Virus record (IMG/VR): IMGVR_UViG_3300021961_000040
Span: 44,075-108,074 of that record
DNA: 64,000 bases
DNA from: a virus
Direction: 5' to 3' (one strand)
In this document: piece by piece, positions 49,224 through 55,835 of the stretch
Layout: every line of letters begins with the position of its first letter
Position numbering within the stretch: the stretch's first letter is position 1
Position numbers and translations under genes: made by a program
Notes under the pieces: generated by a model
What the model was told of the DNA's origin: nothing
The model's database searches: none
What the model saw: the letters and a program-made list of their open reading frames with translations, nothing else

Positions 49224-49679
49224 ATGGCTAAGGCAATTGACAACGCAACTGCTGCTTTGATTTCTAATATTCAGAATGGTGACACGACAGCAAATCAGAT
49301 CTTGGCTACTGAAGCTGTAGGACTCTCTGTTCGTGGCTTTATCGAGCTAGACGACAACGGGGATCTTGCTCTGACTGGTAAGGCATTCCGTGCTCTTCGT
49401 CGCTTCGAGAAGGAAAATGAGATTGATGTCGTAACCGAAGCTGTTCGTGGAGTTATTGACGATATTCTTACTGAGCCTGGTGCAGTTACTCAGCACCGCG
49501 CGGTCTGGAATGCAGTCGGAGGTCCTGATAAGTTTGAGCGGGACATTGTTCTGCAGGCTCTCAATGTTCTAAAGGCTGAGGGCGTTCTCAACAATCATCG
49601 GACTAGCGGCAACAATTTCCAGATTTTCTGGAAGCGTGCTGATGATGTTGCTCCTACTCCTGACTTTGAGGAAAACTGA
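49224..49679 (+). CDS. hypothetical protein with winged-helix-like C-terminus
   Basis: 151 residues, AAAGGAGG site. The last ~50 residues (RDIVLQALNVLKAEGVLNNHR...FQIFWKR) have winged-helix spacing. A DNA-binding role is possible but unproven. Confidence 0.5.
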   Translation: MAKAIDNATAALISNIQNGDTTANQILATEAVGLSVRGFIELDDNGDLALTGKAFRALRRFEKENEIDVVTEAVRGVIDDILTEPGAVTQHRAVWNAVGGPDKFERDIVLQALNVLKAEGVLNNHRTSGNNFQIFWKRADDVAPTPDFEEN

Positions 49680-50038
49680 TGAGTCGACACGGCAAAAGGG
49701 GCCATGGCCCTGCTTATATCTTTTTGCTTGGAATGATTGTACTTGTCTCTGTTGGAGTCAGCGAAGGAACAGAGTTTGAAGACACAATTACCGTCGAAAA
49801 GACTTGGACCAAGATGCAATGCGACGGGGACGGAAGTTGTCATGACAAGTATCTTGTCCGAGCTACTTCGGGCGAAGTATTTCAGATCACCGACTCTCTG
49901 TATCGAGCTCAGTTCCGAAGCAGTGATATTTGGTCTGATATGGACCCCGGAGAAACTTTCAAGATCAAGGGCGATGGGTATCGATTCGGCTGTACCAGCT
50001 CTTATCGACGTATCTACAGCGTAGAGGCAGTAAAGTGA
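49679..50038 (+). CDS. membrane-anchored hypothetical protein
   Basis: 119 residues. N-terminal anchor (YIFLLGMIVLVSVGVSEG), then beta-rich domain with Cys pair (MQCDGDGSCHDKYLVRA). Function unknown. Confidence 0.55.
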   Translation: MSRHGKRGHGPAYIFLLGMIVLVSVGVSEGTEFEDTITVEKTWTKMQCDGDGSCHDKYLVRATSGEVFQITDSLYRAQFRSSDIWSDMDPGETFKIKGDGYRFGCTSSYRRIYSVEAVK

Positions 50039-50262
50039 TGAAAGAACTTTATTTGGTAGAAGTTGTTAGATTTGGAAATCCAGATTTGGGAGTGCATGTT
50101 TTCGGAGTTTTTGATGAATTTGAAAAGATTGCACCCGCTATGACAGAATACAATGCCCACAGGGGCGGAATATATCCCGAATATTACGTCACTAGCATCG
50201 GTGTCGTAAATCCTACGGATTCTGAGTTTAATAGACGACATGGATATAAAGTTGAATATTAG
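50038..50262 (+). CDS. small hypothetical protein
   Basis: 74 residues, TGATG-coupled. LYLVEVVRFGNPDLGVHVFGVFD. No family recognised. Confidence 0.45.
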   Translation: MKELYLVEVVRFGNPDLGVHVFGVFDEFEKIAPAMTEYNAHRGGIYPEYYVTSIGVVNPTDSEFNRRHGYKVEY

Positions 50263-50263
50263 T

Positions 50264-50292
50264 GTGTAAATAAATCAAAGATGAGTTAAGAT
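50264..50292 (+). promoter_or_regulatory. phage promoter, tRNA operon
   Basis: GTGTAA 50264-50269, 17 bases, TAAGAT 50287-50292, followed by leader hairpin GTAAGG...CCTTAC before tRNA-Lys. Confidence 0.85.
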
Positions 50293-50326
50293 ACAAAGGT
50301 AAGGCAGGAAATAAACCTTACAAAAT

Positions 50327-50402
50327 GGGCCTATAGCTCAATTGGCAGAGCATCGGACTCTTAATCCGCAGGTTCCAGGTTCGATTCCTGGTGGGCCCAC
50401 CA
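50327..50402 (+). tRNA. tRNA-Lys(CUU)
   Basis: Acceptor GGGCCTA/TGGGCCC, anticodon loop CTCTTAA, T-arm CCAGGTTCGATTCCTGG, encoded CCA. One mismatch at the top of the anticodon stem. Confidence 0.9.
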
Positions 50403-50419
50403 TTTAAAAAATAATCAAA

Positions 50420-50492
50420 GGGGATATAGCTCAGCTGGGAGAGCATCTGCTTTGCACGCAGAAGGTCAAGGGTTCGAATCCCTTTGTCTCCA
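50420..50492 (+). tRNA. tRNA-Ala(UGC)
   Basis: Acceptor GGGGATA/TGTCTCC with the G3-U70 alanine identity pair, anticodon loop TTTGCAC. CCA is not encoded (A73 is followed by CTC). Confidence 0.93.
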
Positions 50493-50497
50493 CTCTT

Positions 50498-50574
50498 CGG
50501 GGTATAGCGCAGCCTGGCAGCGCATCTGGTTTGGGACCAGAGGGTCGTAGGTTCAAATCCTGCTACCCCGACCA
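50498..50574 (+). tRNA. tRNA-Pro(UGG)
   Basis: Acceptor CGGGGTA/TACCCCG, anticodon loop TTTGGGA, encoded CCA; starts 6 bases after tRNA-Ala. Confidence 0.95.
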
Positions 50575-50596
50575 CTTTATTTGACAAATAAGTTAT

Positions 50597-50681
50597 GACA
50601 CCGTGGCCGAGTGGTTTATGGCAGCAGGCTGTTAACCTGCCGGGTTTCCCATCGTAGGTTCGAATCCTACCGGTGTCGCCA
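50597..50681 (+). tRNA. class II tRNA with GUU (Asn) anticodon
   Basis: Acceptor GACACCG/CGGTGTC, Ser-like D-arm TGGCCGAGTGG...GGCA, anticodon arm GCAGG-CTGTTAA-CCTGC, a 13-base variable arm with GGG/CCC stem, T-arm GTAGGTTCGAATCCTAC, G73 and CCA. tRNA-Asn is normally class I, so this is a chimeric body. Confidence 0.85.
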
Positions 50682-50746
50682 CTTTTATTTTTTTCATGTG
50701 TGTATAAACACAACTTTTATATTAAAAAAATAATAAAAAGGAAATC

Positions 50747-50989
50747 ATGTCTGAACTTATTGAGAAAGTCTACATCGATCAAGATCAGTGTGAAGAGTTT
50801 GGGTCTGAATATTTTAATTCGTGTGGGCTAGTTATTTCTTGTCGAGAGCTACGTCACAGCAAGCGATATGATAGTGCGCACACAAAGCTTTTTGATACGT
50901 ACCCAGACAGTATTTTTCATCTCCAGCGAGAAGAGAGAGACGCTCCTGGCTGGTATAGCTGGTCTATTTACATTAACCAAAAGGTTTGA
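50747..50989 (+). CDS. hypothetical protein
   Basis: 80 residues between tRNAs; acidic, Cys and Ser rich (EEFGSEYFNSCGLVISCREL). No family recognised. Confidence 0.5.
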   Translation: MSELIEKVYIDQDQCEEFGSEYFNSCGLVISCRELRHSKRYDSAHTKLFDTYPDSIFHLQREERDAPGWYSWSIYINQKV

Positions 50990-51019
50990 AAAATCACTCT
51001 TATTGGTATAGATAAAACT

Positions 51020-51214
51020 ATGAAAGTAATCAAAACAGACAAAAAACCTGTTGCAATTCCAGATTACTATAAGTTTTACTTGAGCTGGTTGAGCAGAGCA
51101 GAGTTGACAGGTGAGAACCATGCTTACACTGAAGCATTTAGGCTTGCTCGCCTGGCAGAAGAATTTGGCTTGGCTGTCATTGAAGACGACGAAACAATGG
51201 AAGATATGATTTAG
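51020..51214 (+). CDS. small hypothetical protein
   Basis: 64 residues; VAIPDYYKFYLSWLSRAELTG and an acidic end. Its TAG shares one base with tRNA-Leu. Confidence 0.5.
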   Translation: MKVIKTDKKPVAIPDYYKFYLSWLSRAELTGENHAYTEAFRLARLAEEFGLAVIEDDETMEDMI

Positions 51215-51300
51215 CCAGCGTGGTGGAATCGGTATACACAGGAGATTCAAAATCTCCCGCTCTTTCGAGCTTGCGAGTTCGAGTCTCGCCGCTGGTACCA
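51214..51300 (+). tRNA. tRNA-Leu(CAA)
   Basis: Acceptor GCCAGCG/CGCTGGT (G1-U72), anticodon loop TTCAAAA, variable arm, T-arm GCGAGTTCGAGTCTCGC, A73, CCA. Confidence 0.95.
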
Positions 51301-51322
51301 TTTTAAAATAAAAAGATTTTGA

Positions 51323-51351
51323 GTGTAAAAACACAAAATAGGTTATAAGAT
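51323..51351 (+). promoter_or_regulatory. phage promoter for Y-like RNAs and Ro60-like gene
   Basis: GTGTAA 51323-51328, 17 bases, TAAGAT 51346-51351; transcription would start near 51358, at the 5' end of the structured element. Confidence 0.85.
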
Positions 51352-51364
51352 ACAAAAGTAATCA

Positions 51365-51427
51365 AGGAAGCTAACAGCAATCTTTTACTTACCGCAATTC
51401 TACAAGTAAAATGCTTCCTGTCTTTTT
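51365..51427 (+). ncRNA. Y-RNA-like element A
   Basis: AGGAAGC (51365-51371) pairs with GCTTCCT (51413-51419). An 11-base one-sided loop TAACAGCAATC follows, then stem TTTTACTT/AAGTAAAA (51383-51390/51404-51411) and a 13-base loop. A T-rich tail follows the closing stem. End-to-end pairing plus oligo-U tail is the general Y RNA plan. Element C at 54282 has the same layout with compensatory changes. Confidence 0.6.
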
Positions 51428-51428
51428 A

Positions 51429-51520
51429 AGGGTAGTTACAGCAACATCCAATCAAATGGAGAGAATTGTCTAACAATTCGCACAGTTTGCAAGAGTTCTG
51501 ACAAACTTGCAACCTACCCT
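51429..51520 (+). ncRNA. Y-RNA-like or tRNA-like element B
   Basis: 7-bp closing stem AGGGTAG (51429-51435)/CTACCCT (51514-51520), then TTACAGCAA as in elements A and C. Three inner arms: TCCA/TGGA (51447/51457), GAATTG/CAATTC (51463/51474), TTGCAAG/CTTGCAA (51487/51506). This is a four-way cloverleaf without an anticodon or T-loop consensus. It ends 21 bases before the Ro60-like start. Confidence 0.6.
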
Positions 51521-51541
51521 GTTTATTTTATTGGAGATACG

Positions 51542-53005
51542 ATGTCGAACACATTTCTCAATTCTATGTCAAATAGTGCACAGACTGCAAACGGCGGGGC
51601 AACCAATACTTCTTCTTTGAATAACTGTGTTGATCTGTTCTTCCAGATTGGAAGTATGCGCAGCAATTCCGAAGAGGATATTCTTGTTGCCTGGACTAAG
51701 GCATTTCTAGAAAATCCTCAGACCGCGCTTAAGATCCTGTTTTGGGCCCGCGATGTCCGCCAAGGCGCCGGTGAACGACGAGTGTTTCGGACAATTCTGA
51801 CTCATTTGGCTGAGCGCAATCCTGAGTTGTTTTCGCAGCAACTCATTGCTCAGATTCCTGAGTTTGGGCGATGGGACGATTTGTTCGTGTTTTTTGGAAC
51901 CAAGCTCGAAGGGCGCGCGTCGAACGTTATTGAAAATGCGCTACAGCGTGGCGATGCGCTCTGCGCCAAGTGGATGCCTCGCGAGAAAGGATCAAAGTTA
52001 CACATCGCTCGAGCACTTCGACGCCACATGGGTATGACTCCGAGAGCTTATCGTAAGACGCTTTCTAACTTGACTGCTGTTGTCGAAACGCAGATGTGTA
52101 ATAGCGAGTGGTCTGACATCAACTACTCACATGTTCCTTCTCAAGCTATGCGTATCTACAAAAATGCTTTTCAGCGAAACGCACCCGAGACTTGGGCAGG
52201 ATATCTGTCGCAGATCGCCTCGGGAGAAGCAAAAGTAAATGCTGGTGCCATTCATCCGCACCAGATTCTGGGTCCTTATATTCGTTGTTCGAATAACAGT
52301 GTAGGATATGGATATGGATCGACGACTTACACGACCCATATTGAACCGGTTCCCCAGATTGTTGAAGAGCAGTGGAATGCATTGCCCGACTGGATGGATT
52401 CAAACAAGGGAGGCATCTTGCCTGTTGTTGACACTTCAGGGTCTATGATGGGGCTTCCCATTGAGGTGGCTGTTTCGCTTGGGATTTACATCGCCGAGCG
52501 CACTGTGGGTCCTTTCCAGAATTATTTTATCACCTTCTCTAATCAGCCAAAGATGCAGAAGATGAATGGAGAAACTCTTCATCAGAAGTTGACTTCTGTG
52601 TGCAGCGCCGAGTGGGGTATGTCTACAAACATTGAAGGCACTTTTGAGGCTATTCTGCATCACGCGACCACTAGCGGTGCTGCTAGCGAAGATATGCCTA
52701 AGACGATTCTTATCCTGTCGGACATGGAGTTTAATGCTGCAGCAAACATTAACGAGACTGCAATGCAGTCGATTCGTCGGCAGTACAACGAGGCCGGATT
52801 CGATCTGCCTAACATCGTTTTCTGGAACCTGAATGCTCGGCTGGGCAACGTTCCTGTGCGCTTCGACGAGCAGGGCACGGCTTTAGTTTCTGGATTCTCT
52901 CCGACTATCATGAAGTCAATTCTGAGTGCTGACAACTTTACCGCTGAAAGCATTATGCGTTTGACGATTGACTCTGAACGATACAATAACATCACTTTTG
53001 ACTAA
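51542..53005 (+). CDS. Ro60-like TROVE/DUF2828 plus vWA protein
   Basis: 487 residues. Residues ~30-250 are a helical-repeat module (ILFWARDVRQGAGERRVFR, LIAQIPEFGRWDDLF, AGAIHPHQILGPYI, compare IHPFHI in Ro60). Residues ~285-480 are a vWA domain with MIDAS DTSGSM (~296-301), ITFS and ILSDMEF. Ro60 and bacterial Rsr bind Y RNAs and misfolded RNAs and work with PNPase. Two Y-like RNAs lie in its leader and it sits in the tRNA cluster, supporting an RNA quality-control role. DUF2828 is the closest family name; RNA binding is inferred. Confidence 0.8.
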   Translation: MSNTFLNSMSNSAQTANGGATNTSSLNNCVDLFFQIGSMRSNSEEDILVAWTKAFLENPQTALKILFWARDVRQGAGERRVFRTILTHLAERNPELFSQQLIAQIPEFGRWDDLFVFFGTKLEGRASNVIENALQRGDALCAKWMPREKGSKLHIARALRRHMGMTPRAYRKTLSNLTAVVETQMCNSEWSDINYSHVPSQAMRIYKNAFQRNAPETWAGYLSQIASGEAKVNAGAIHPHQILGPYIRCSNNSVGYGYGSTTYTTHIEPVPQIVEEQWNALPDWMDSNKGGILPVVDTSGSMMGLPIEVAVSLGIYIAERTVGPFQNYFITFSNQPKMQKMNGETLHQKLTSVCSAEWGMSTNIEGTFEAILHHATTSGAASEDMPKTILILSDMEFNAAANINETAMQSIRRQYNEAGFDLPNIVFWNLNARLGNVPVRFDEQGTALVSGFSPTIMKSILSADNFTAESIMRLTIDSERYNNITFD

Positions 53006-53015
53006 GGAAAATAAA

Positions 53016-53258
53016 ATGGCAACTTATCTAGAAAAAGGTACAAAGGTACTTCTCAGCCAGCGAGGACATAAAGGATTTTTCTATCCAGACCCAGAAGTCT
53101 GGGAGACGACTGCAGTTCGTTCACAAGTTATTCCTCAGACTTGGCTAGGTTCAGACATGTCTGCTGTTCTGATTTCAGAAGATGCTATCTACGGAACTGG
53201 TCGCGAAGATCGCTTGATTCCTGTCTGGGTAGAAAAGTCAGATCTGATTGAGGCATAA
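53016..53258 (+). CDS. hypothetical protein
   Basis: 80 residues from ATG 53016 (AAGGA). YLEKGTKVLLSQRGHKGFFY, ending WVEKSDLIEA. No family recognised. Confidence 0.5.
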   Translation: MATYLEKGTKVLLSQRGHKGFFYPDPEVWETTAVRSQVIPQTWLGSDMSAVLISEDAIYGTGREDRLIPVWVEKSDLIEA

Positions 53259-53260
53259 TA

Positions 53261-53548
53261 GTGATTAAAAAGGCACAAGTAGTACCGGGAGCTCGGGCAA
53301 GAGTAAAAAAGTCTAAGTCTTCTTCTGGCTTTTCCTTTTGGCCACTAATTGATAACCACTCTGAAATTGGTGATCAGTGGTCAAACTTAGGCGTCGTGCT
53401 TAAACCCGGTACTACATTCACAATCCTGTCAGAGCCTTTTAAAGCAAGTGGTGTGTCAGGTCTTTTTGTAAATATTCAAATTGACGGCTTAGATGAGCTT
53501 AGTCAAACTTTTTATGTCGATGTTTATCGACGTGCGGAGTTGATTTAA
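53261..53548 (+). CDS. hypothetical protein
   Basis: 95 residues from GTG; beta-rich, ending VDVYRRAELI, similar in style to the previous protein. No family recognised. Confidence 0.5.
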   Translation: MIKKAQVVPGARARVKKSKSSSGFSFWPLIDNHSEIGDQWSNLGVVLKPGTTFTILSEPFKASGVSGLFVNIQIDGLDELSQTFYVDVYRRAELI

Positions 53549-53569
53549 AAAATAAAATCTCACCTTTGA

Positions 53570-53598
53570 GTGTAAATGAAGCAAAGGTGAGTTAAGAT
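53570..53598 (+). promoter_or_regulatory. phage promoter, tRNA operon
   Basis: GTGTAA 53570-53575, 17 bases, TAAGAT 53593-53598, then GGTAAGG...CCTTAC leader hairpin. Confidence 0.85.
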
Positions 53599-53644
53599 AT
53601 AAAGGTAAGGCAGGAAACAAGGGGAAACAAACCTTACGTGATAA

Positions 53645-53928
53645 GCCTCGATAGTTCAATGGATAGAACACCGGCCTTCAAATAGGAGCCTCATATCGGA
53701 AACGATATGTTGCATACACTCTCAAATTCGGGGAAGCCTTTAAAATGGTAATCCCGAGCCAAGCCCGAAAGGGAAGGTGTAGAGACTTGACGGGAGTGGC
53801 CTAAAAGAATCAATTGATTCTCATGGTTGAGAGAAAGTCCAGACCACAAACAACTTCGGTTGGCAGCGAAAGCTGTAGAGGGTACGCTAAGCCGTAGGTT
53901 CCAGGTTCGAGTCCTGGTCGAGGCGCCA
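53645..53928 (+). tRNA. tRNA-Arg(UCU) interrupted by a group I intron
   Basis: 5' exon 53645-53678 (acceptor GCCTCGA, D-arm, anticodon stem CCGGC, CTT); 3' exon 53887-53928 (CTAA, GCCG, T-arm CCAGGTTCGAGTCCTGG, TCGAGGC, G73, CCA). Joined loop CTTCTAA reads UCU. A second UCU tRNA at 54115 is uninterrupted. Confidence 0.9.
53679..53886 (+). mobile_element. group I intron (tRNA anticodon-loop type)
   Basis: 208 bases. The core resembles the IC3-like introns of Azoarcus tRNA-Ile and cyanobacterial tRNA-Leu: AATCCCGAGCCAAG, CCCGAAAGGGAAGGTGTAG, AGAGACTTGACGGGAG, AGAAAGTCCAGACCACAAAC. The 5' exon ends in U and the last intron base is G. No endonuclease ORF inside. Confidence 0.9.
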
Positions 53929-53942
53929 TTTTAAAAAGTACT

Positions 53943-54019
53943 ACAAGCTCTCGAAAGAGTAAGCGTCCGGATTAAGCTCCCGGAGGGGCAATGTTTGTGG
54001 GTCGACAAGAGGCACTTGT
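53943..54019 (+). ncRNA. cloverleaf-like structured RNA
   Basis: ACAAG (53943-53947) pairs with CTTGT (54015-54019), enclosing hairpins CTCT/AGAG, TCCGG/CCGGA and TTGT/ACAA. No anticodon or T-loop consensus. Lies between two tRNA operons. Confidence 0.4.
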
Positions 54020-54048
54020 TATCTCTTTTAAAATAAAAAATCTTTTGA

Positions 54049-54077
54049 GTGTAAATGAAGCAAAGGTGAGTTAAGAT
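54049..54077 (+). promoter_or_regulatory. phage promoter, tRNA operon
   Basis: GTGTAA 54049-54054, 17 bases, TAAGAT 54072-54077, then GGTAAGG/CCTTACC leader hairpin before tRNA-Arg. Confidence 0.85.
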
Positions 54078-54114
54078 ATAAAGGTAAGGCGGGAAACAAA
54101 CCTTACCAAAACAC

Positions 54115-54192
54115 GCACTCTTAGCTCAGTTGGATTAGAGCAGCGGGTTTCTACCCCGCAGGTCGTAGGTTCGAGTCCTACAGAGTGTGCCA
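54115..54192 (+). tRNA. tRNA-Arg(UCU), uninterrupted
   Basis: Acceptor GCACTCT/AGAGTGT (G1-U72), anticodon arm GCGGG-TTTCTAC-CCCGC, T-arm GTAGGTTCGAGTCCTAC, G73, CCA. Confidence 0.92.
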
Positions 54193-54198
54193 CTTTTT

Positions 54199-54277
54199 GG
54201 GGTGGTAGCTCAATTTGGTTAGAGCACCTGTCTCATAAACAGGCGGTTTGTGGGTTCAAGTCCCACCCACCCTACCA
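54199..54277 (+). tRNA. tRNA with CAU anticodon (Met or Ile2), copy 1
   Basis: Acceptor GGGGTGG/CCACCCT (G1-U72), anticodon loop CTCATAA, T-arm GTGGGTTCAAGTCCCAC, A73, CCA. Not an initiator (no C1-A72). Could be Ile2 if modified by the TilS-like enzyme. Confidence 0.93.
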
Positions 54278-54281
54278 TTTT

Positions 54282-54350
54282 AGGATGCTAACAGCAAACT
54301 TTTACAAGATATTACCACGAAAATAACAATGTAAATGCATCCTGTTTTTT
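54282..54350 (+). ncRNA. Y-RNA-like element C
   Basis: AGGATGC (54282-54288)/GCATCCT (54337-54343), one-sided loop TAACAGCAAACT, stem TTTACA/TGTAAA (54301/54330), T-rich tail. Same plan and loop as element A, with A-T to T-A exchanges in the closing stem. Confidence 0.6.
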
Positions 54351-54405
54351 AAAATTGTTAGTAATAAAAGAAAAATTTCCTGAGTGTTGTTATACTTATG
54401 TATAC

Positions 54406-54491
54406 GGGGCGATGGCGGAATGGTAGACGCGCGGGCCTTAAAAGCCTGTTCTTGTAAGAGAGTGTGGGTTCGAGTCCCATTCGCCCTACCA
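54406..54491 (+). tRNA. tRNA-Leu(UAA)
   Basis: Acceptor GGGGCGA/TCGCCCT (G1-U72), anticodon loop CTTAAAA, variable arm, T-arm GTGGGTTCGAGTCCCAT, A73, CCA. Confidence 0.93.
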
Positions 54492-54505
54492 CTTAGGAGA
54501 TTTTT

Positions 54506-54949
54506 ATGTATAGTAAGAAAAAAGTATCTGACGAAGAGATAATCGAGGCATGTAACAGTTCTCAATCTATGGCCGCGGCGGCATCGAAAGTTGGTTTACA
54601 TTACAACACTTTTCGAGGCCGTGCAAAAAAGATCGGCTGCTATAGTCCTAATCAAGGCGGGAAAGGAAAAACAAAAAAGCGTGTGCCTGTTTACAGATTG
54701 TCAGATATTTTAGAAGGAAAAGTTCCACATTATCAGACTTATAAGTTAGGCCGCCGGATCATAAAGGAAGGTATTTTAACTTATGAGTGTAAAATATGTG
54801 GAATATCAGAGTGGGAAGGTACTAAGCTCAGTCTAGAGCTTGATCATATAGACGGAAATAGCAGAAATCATCGTTTAGAAAACTTACGATGGTTATGCCC
54901 AAACTGCCACTCACAAACACCTTCTTTTAGAAGTAAAAAAAGAACTTAA
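54506..54949 (+). CDS. HNH homing-type endonuclease
   Basis: 147 residues. HTH-like start (IIEACNSSQSMAAAASKVG), HNH core CKICG...LELDHIDGNSRNHRLENLRWLCPNCH. Directly after tRNA-Leu, a common insertion neighbourhood. Confidence 0.9.
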   Translation: MYSKKKVSDEEIIEACNSSQSMAAAASKVGLHYNTFRGRAKKIGCYSPNQGGKGKTKKRVPVYRLSDILEGKVPHYQTYKLGRRIIKEGILTYECKICGISEWEGTKLSLELDHIDGNSRNHRLENLRWLCPNCHSQTPSFRSKKRT

Positions 54950-54965
54950 CAATAAAATACTTTGA

Positions 54966-54994
54966 GTGTAAATACCTTAAAGTTGTGCTAAAAT
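54966..54994 (+). promoter_or_regulatory. phage promoter, tRNA operon
   Basis: GTGTAA 54966-54971, 17 bases, TAAAAT 54989-54994. Confidence 0.85.
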
Positions 54995-55028
54995 AATAAA
55001 GGTAAGGAAAAGGCAAAACCTAAAATAA

Positions 55029-55107
55029 GGGGTGGTAGCTCAATTTGGTTAGAGCACCTGTCTCATAAACAGGCGGTTTGTGGGTTCAAGTCCCACCCAC
55101 CCTACCA
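55029..55107 (+). tRNA. tRNA with CAU anticodon, copy 2
   Basis: Identical over 79 bases to 54199-54277. Confidence 0.93.
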
Positions 55108-55113
55108 TTTCAA

Positions 55114-55217
55114 AATCCTGTTACTTGGGAAGGTTGCCGTTTAGGCTGTAAAACCGCGAGGAATCTATCCTTTTACCAGCAGGTGCCGCGTCGCACCGGT
55201 TAAAGTGTGCTACTTAT
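55114..55217 (+). other. structured region between tRNAs
   Basis: Nested hairpin GGTT-GCC-GTTTA-GGC-TGTA-AACC (55132-55155), CGCG/CGCG pairing, and GCAC...GTGC near 55193-55210. No tRNA fold is complete. May be a degenerate tRNA or another structured RNA. Confidence 0.35.
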
Positions 55218-55291
55218 TGGGGTGTCGTTCAAAGGCAGGACCTTGGTTTTTGGCACCAATGATGGGGGTTCGAATCCCTCCACCCCAGCCA
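55194..55291 (+). repeat. 98-base direct repeat, copy 1 (copy 2 at 56469-56566)
   Basis: CACCGGTTAAAGTGTGCTAC plus the whole tRNA-Gln is repeated identically at 56469-56566. Confidence 0.9.
55218..55291 (+). tRNA. tRNA-Gln(UUG), copy 1
   Basis: Acceptor TGGGGTG/CACCCCA, anticodon arm TTGGT-TTTTGGC-ACCAA, T-arm GGGGGTTCGAATCCCTC, G73, CCA. Confidence 0.9.
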
Positions 55292-55322
55292 GTTACATTA
55301 CAAGAGTAAGGAGAGAATCAAT

Positions 55323-55607
55323 ATGTCGTATTGTATCCACATTATTGTTGCGCAATATAAGCATATTTCACACGGTACTGCCGAGTCTTATCTCACAACT
55401 CGCGTCATTCAGGATTATAACTTTGAGATTATGTCTTTTGGTTCTCGCGAAGAAGCAGAAGAATACCTCAAAGAAGGGATCTACGACGAAATTTGGGGCT
55501 ATGACGTGAAGGGGTATGAGATCAGAGAGTTTGTTCCGTTTGGCAACACCCCGGAACTGAACATTTCGAGGGCGTCTATATCTAAGTCAGACAATAAAAC
55601 CACTTGA
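55323..55607 (+). CDS. hypothetical protein
   Basis: 94 residues with GGAG site. YCIHIIVAQYKHISHG; MSFGSREEAEEYLKEG resembles small ferredoxin-like folds. No family recognised. Confidence 0.5.
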   Translation: MSYCIHIIVAQYKHISHGTAESYLTTRVIQDYNFEIMSFGSREEAEEYLKEGIYDEIWGYDVKGYEIREFVPFGNTPELNISRASISKSDNKTT

Positions 55608-55654
55608 CAGCCCACGATCGTCGGGTCACATTACAAGAGTATGGAGAACGAAGA

Positions 55655-55813
55655 ATGATTGTCTATGTTGTCTTTGAACACGAACGACACGAAGGGAGCA
55701 GGATTGCTGCTATCTTTGATTCAGAAGAAAAGGCAGAAGATTACATTCACAACCATTATCCAGATGATGACTCTGTTTTCTGGCTTGAATGGGAAGAGTA
55801 CAGAGTTCAGTAA
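55655..55813 (+). CDS. small hypothetical protein
   Basis: 52 residues, start in GGAGAACGAAGAATGA. IVYVVFEHERHEGSRIAAIF...SEEKAEDYI, a compact alpha/beta pattern shared with its neighbour. No family recognised. Confidence 0.5.
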   Translation: MIVYVVFEHERHEGSRIAAIFDSEEKAEDYIHNHYPDDDSVFWLEWEEYRVQ

Positions 55814-55835
55814 AAAACTTAATGATATACTTTGA

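Noticed and set aside
50318-50713. Antisense gene across 50318-50713
   Set aside because: It is the complement of four tRNAs.
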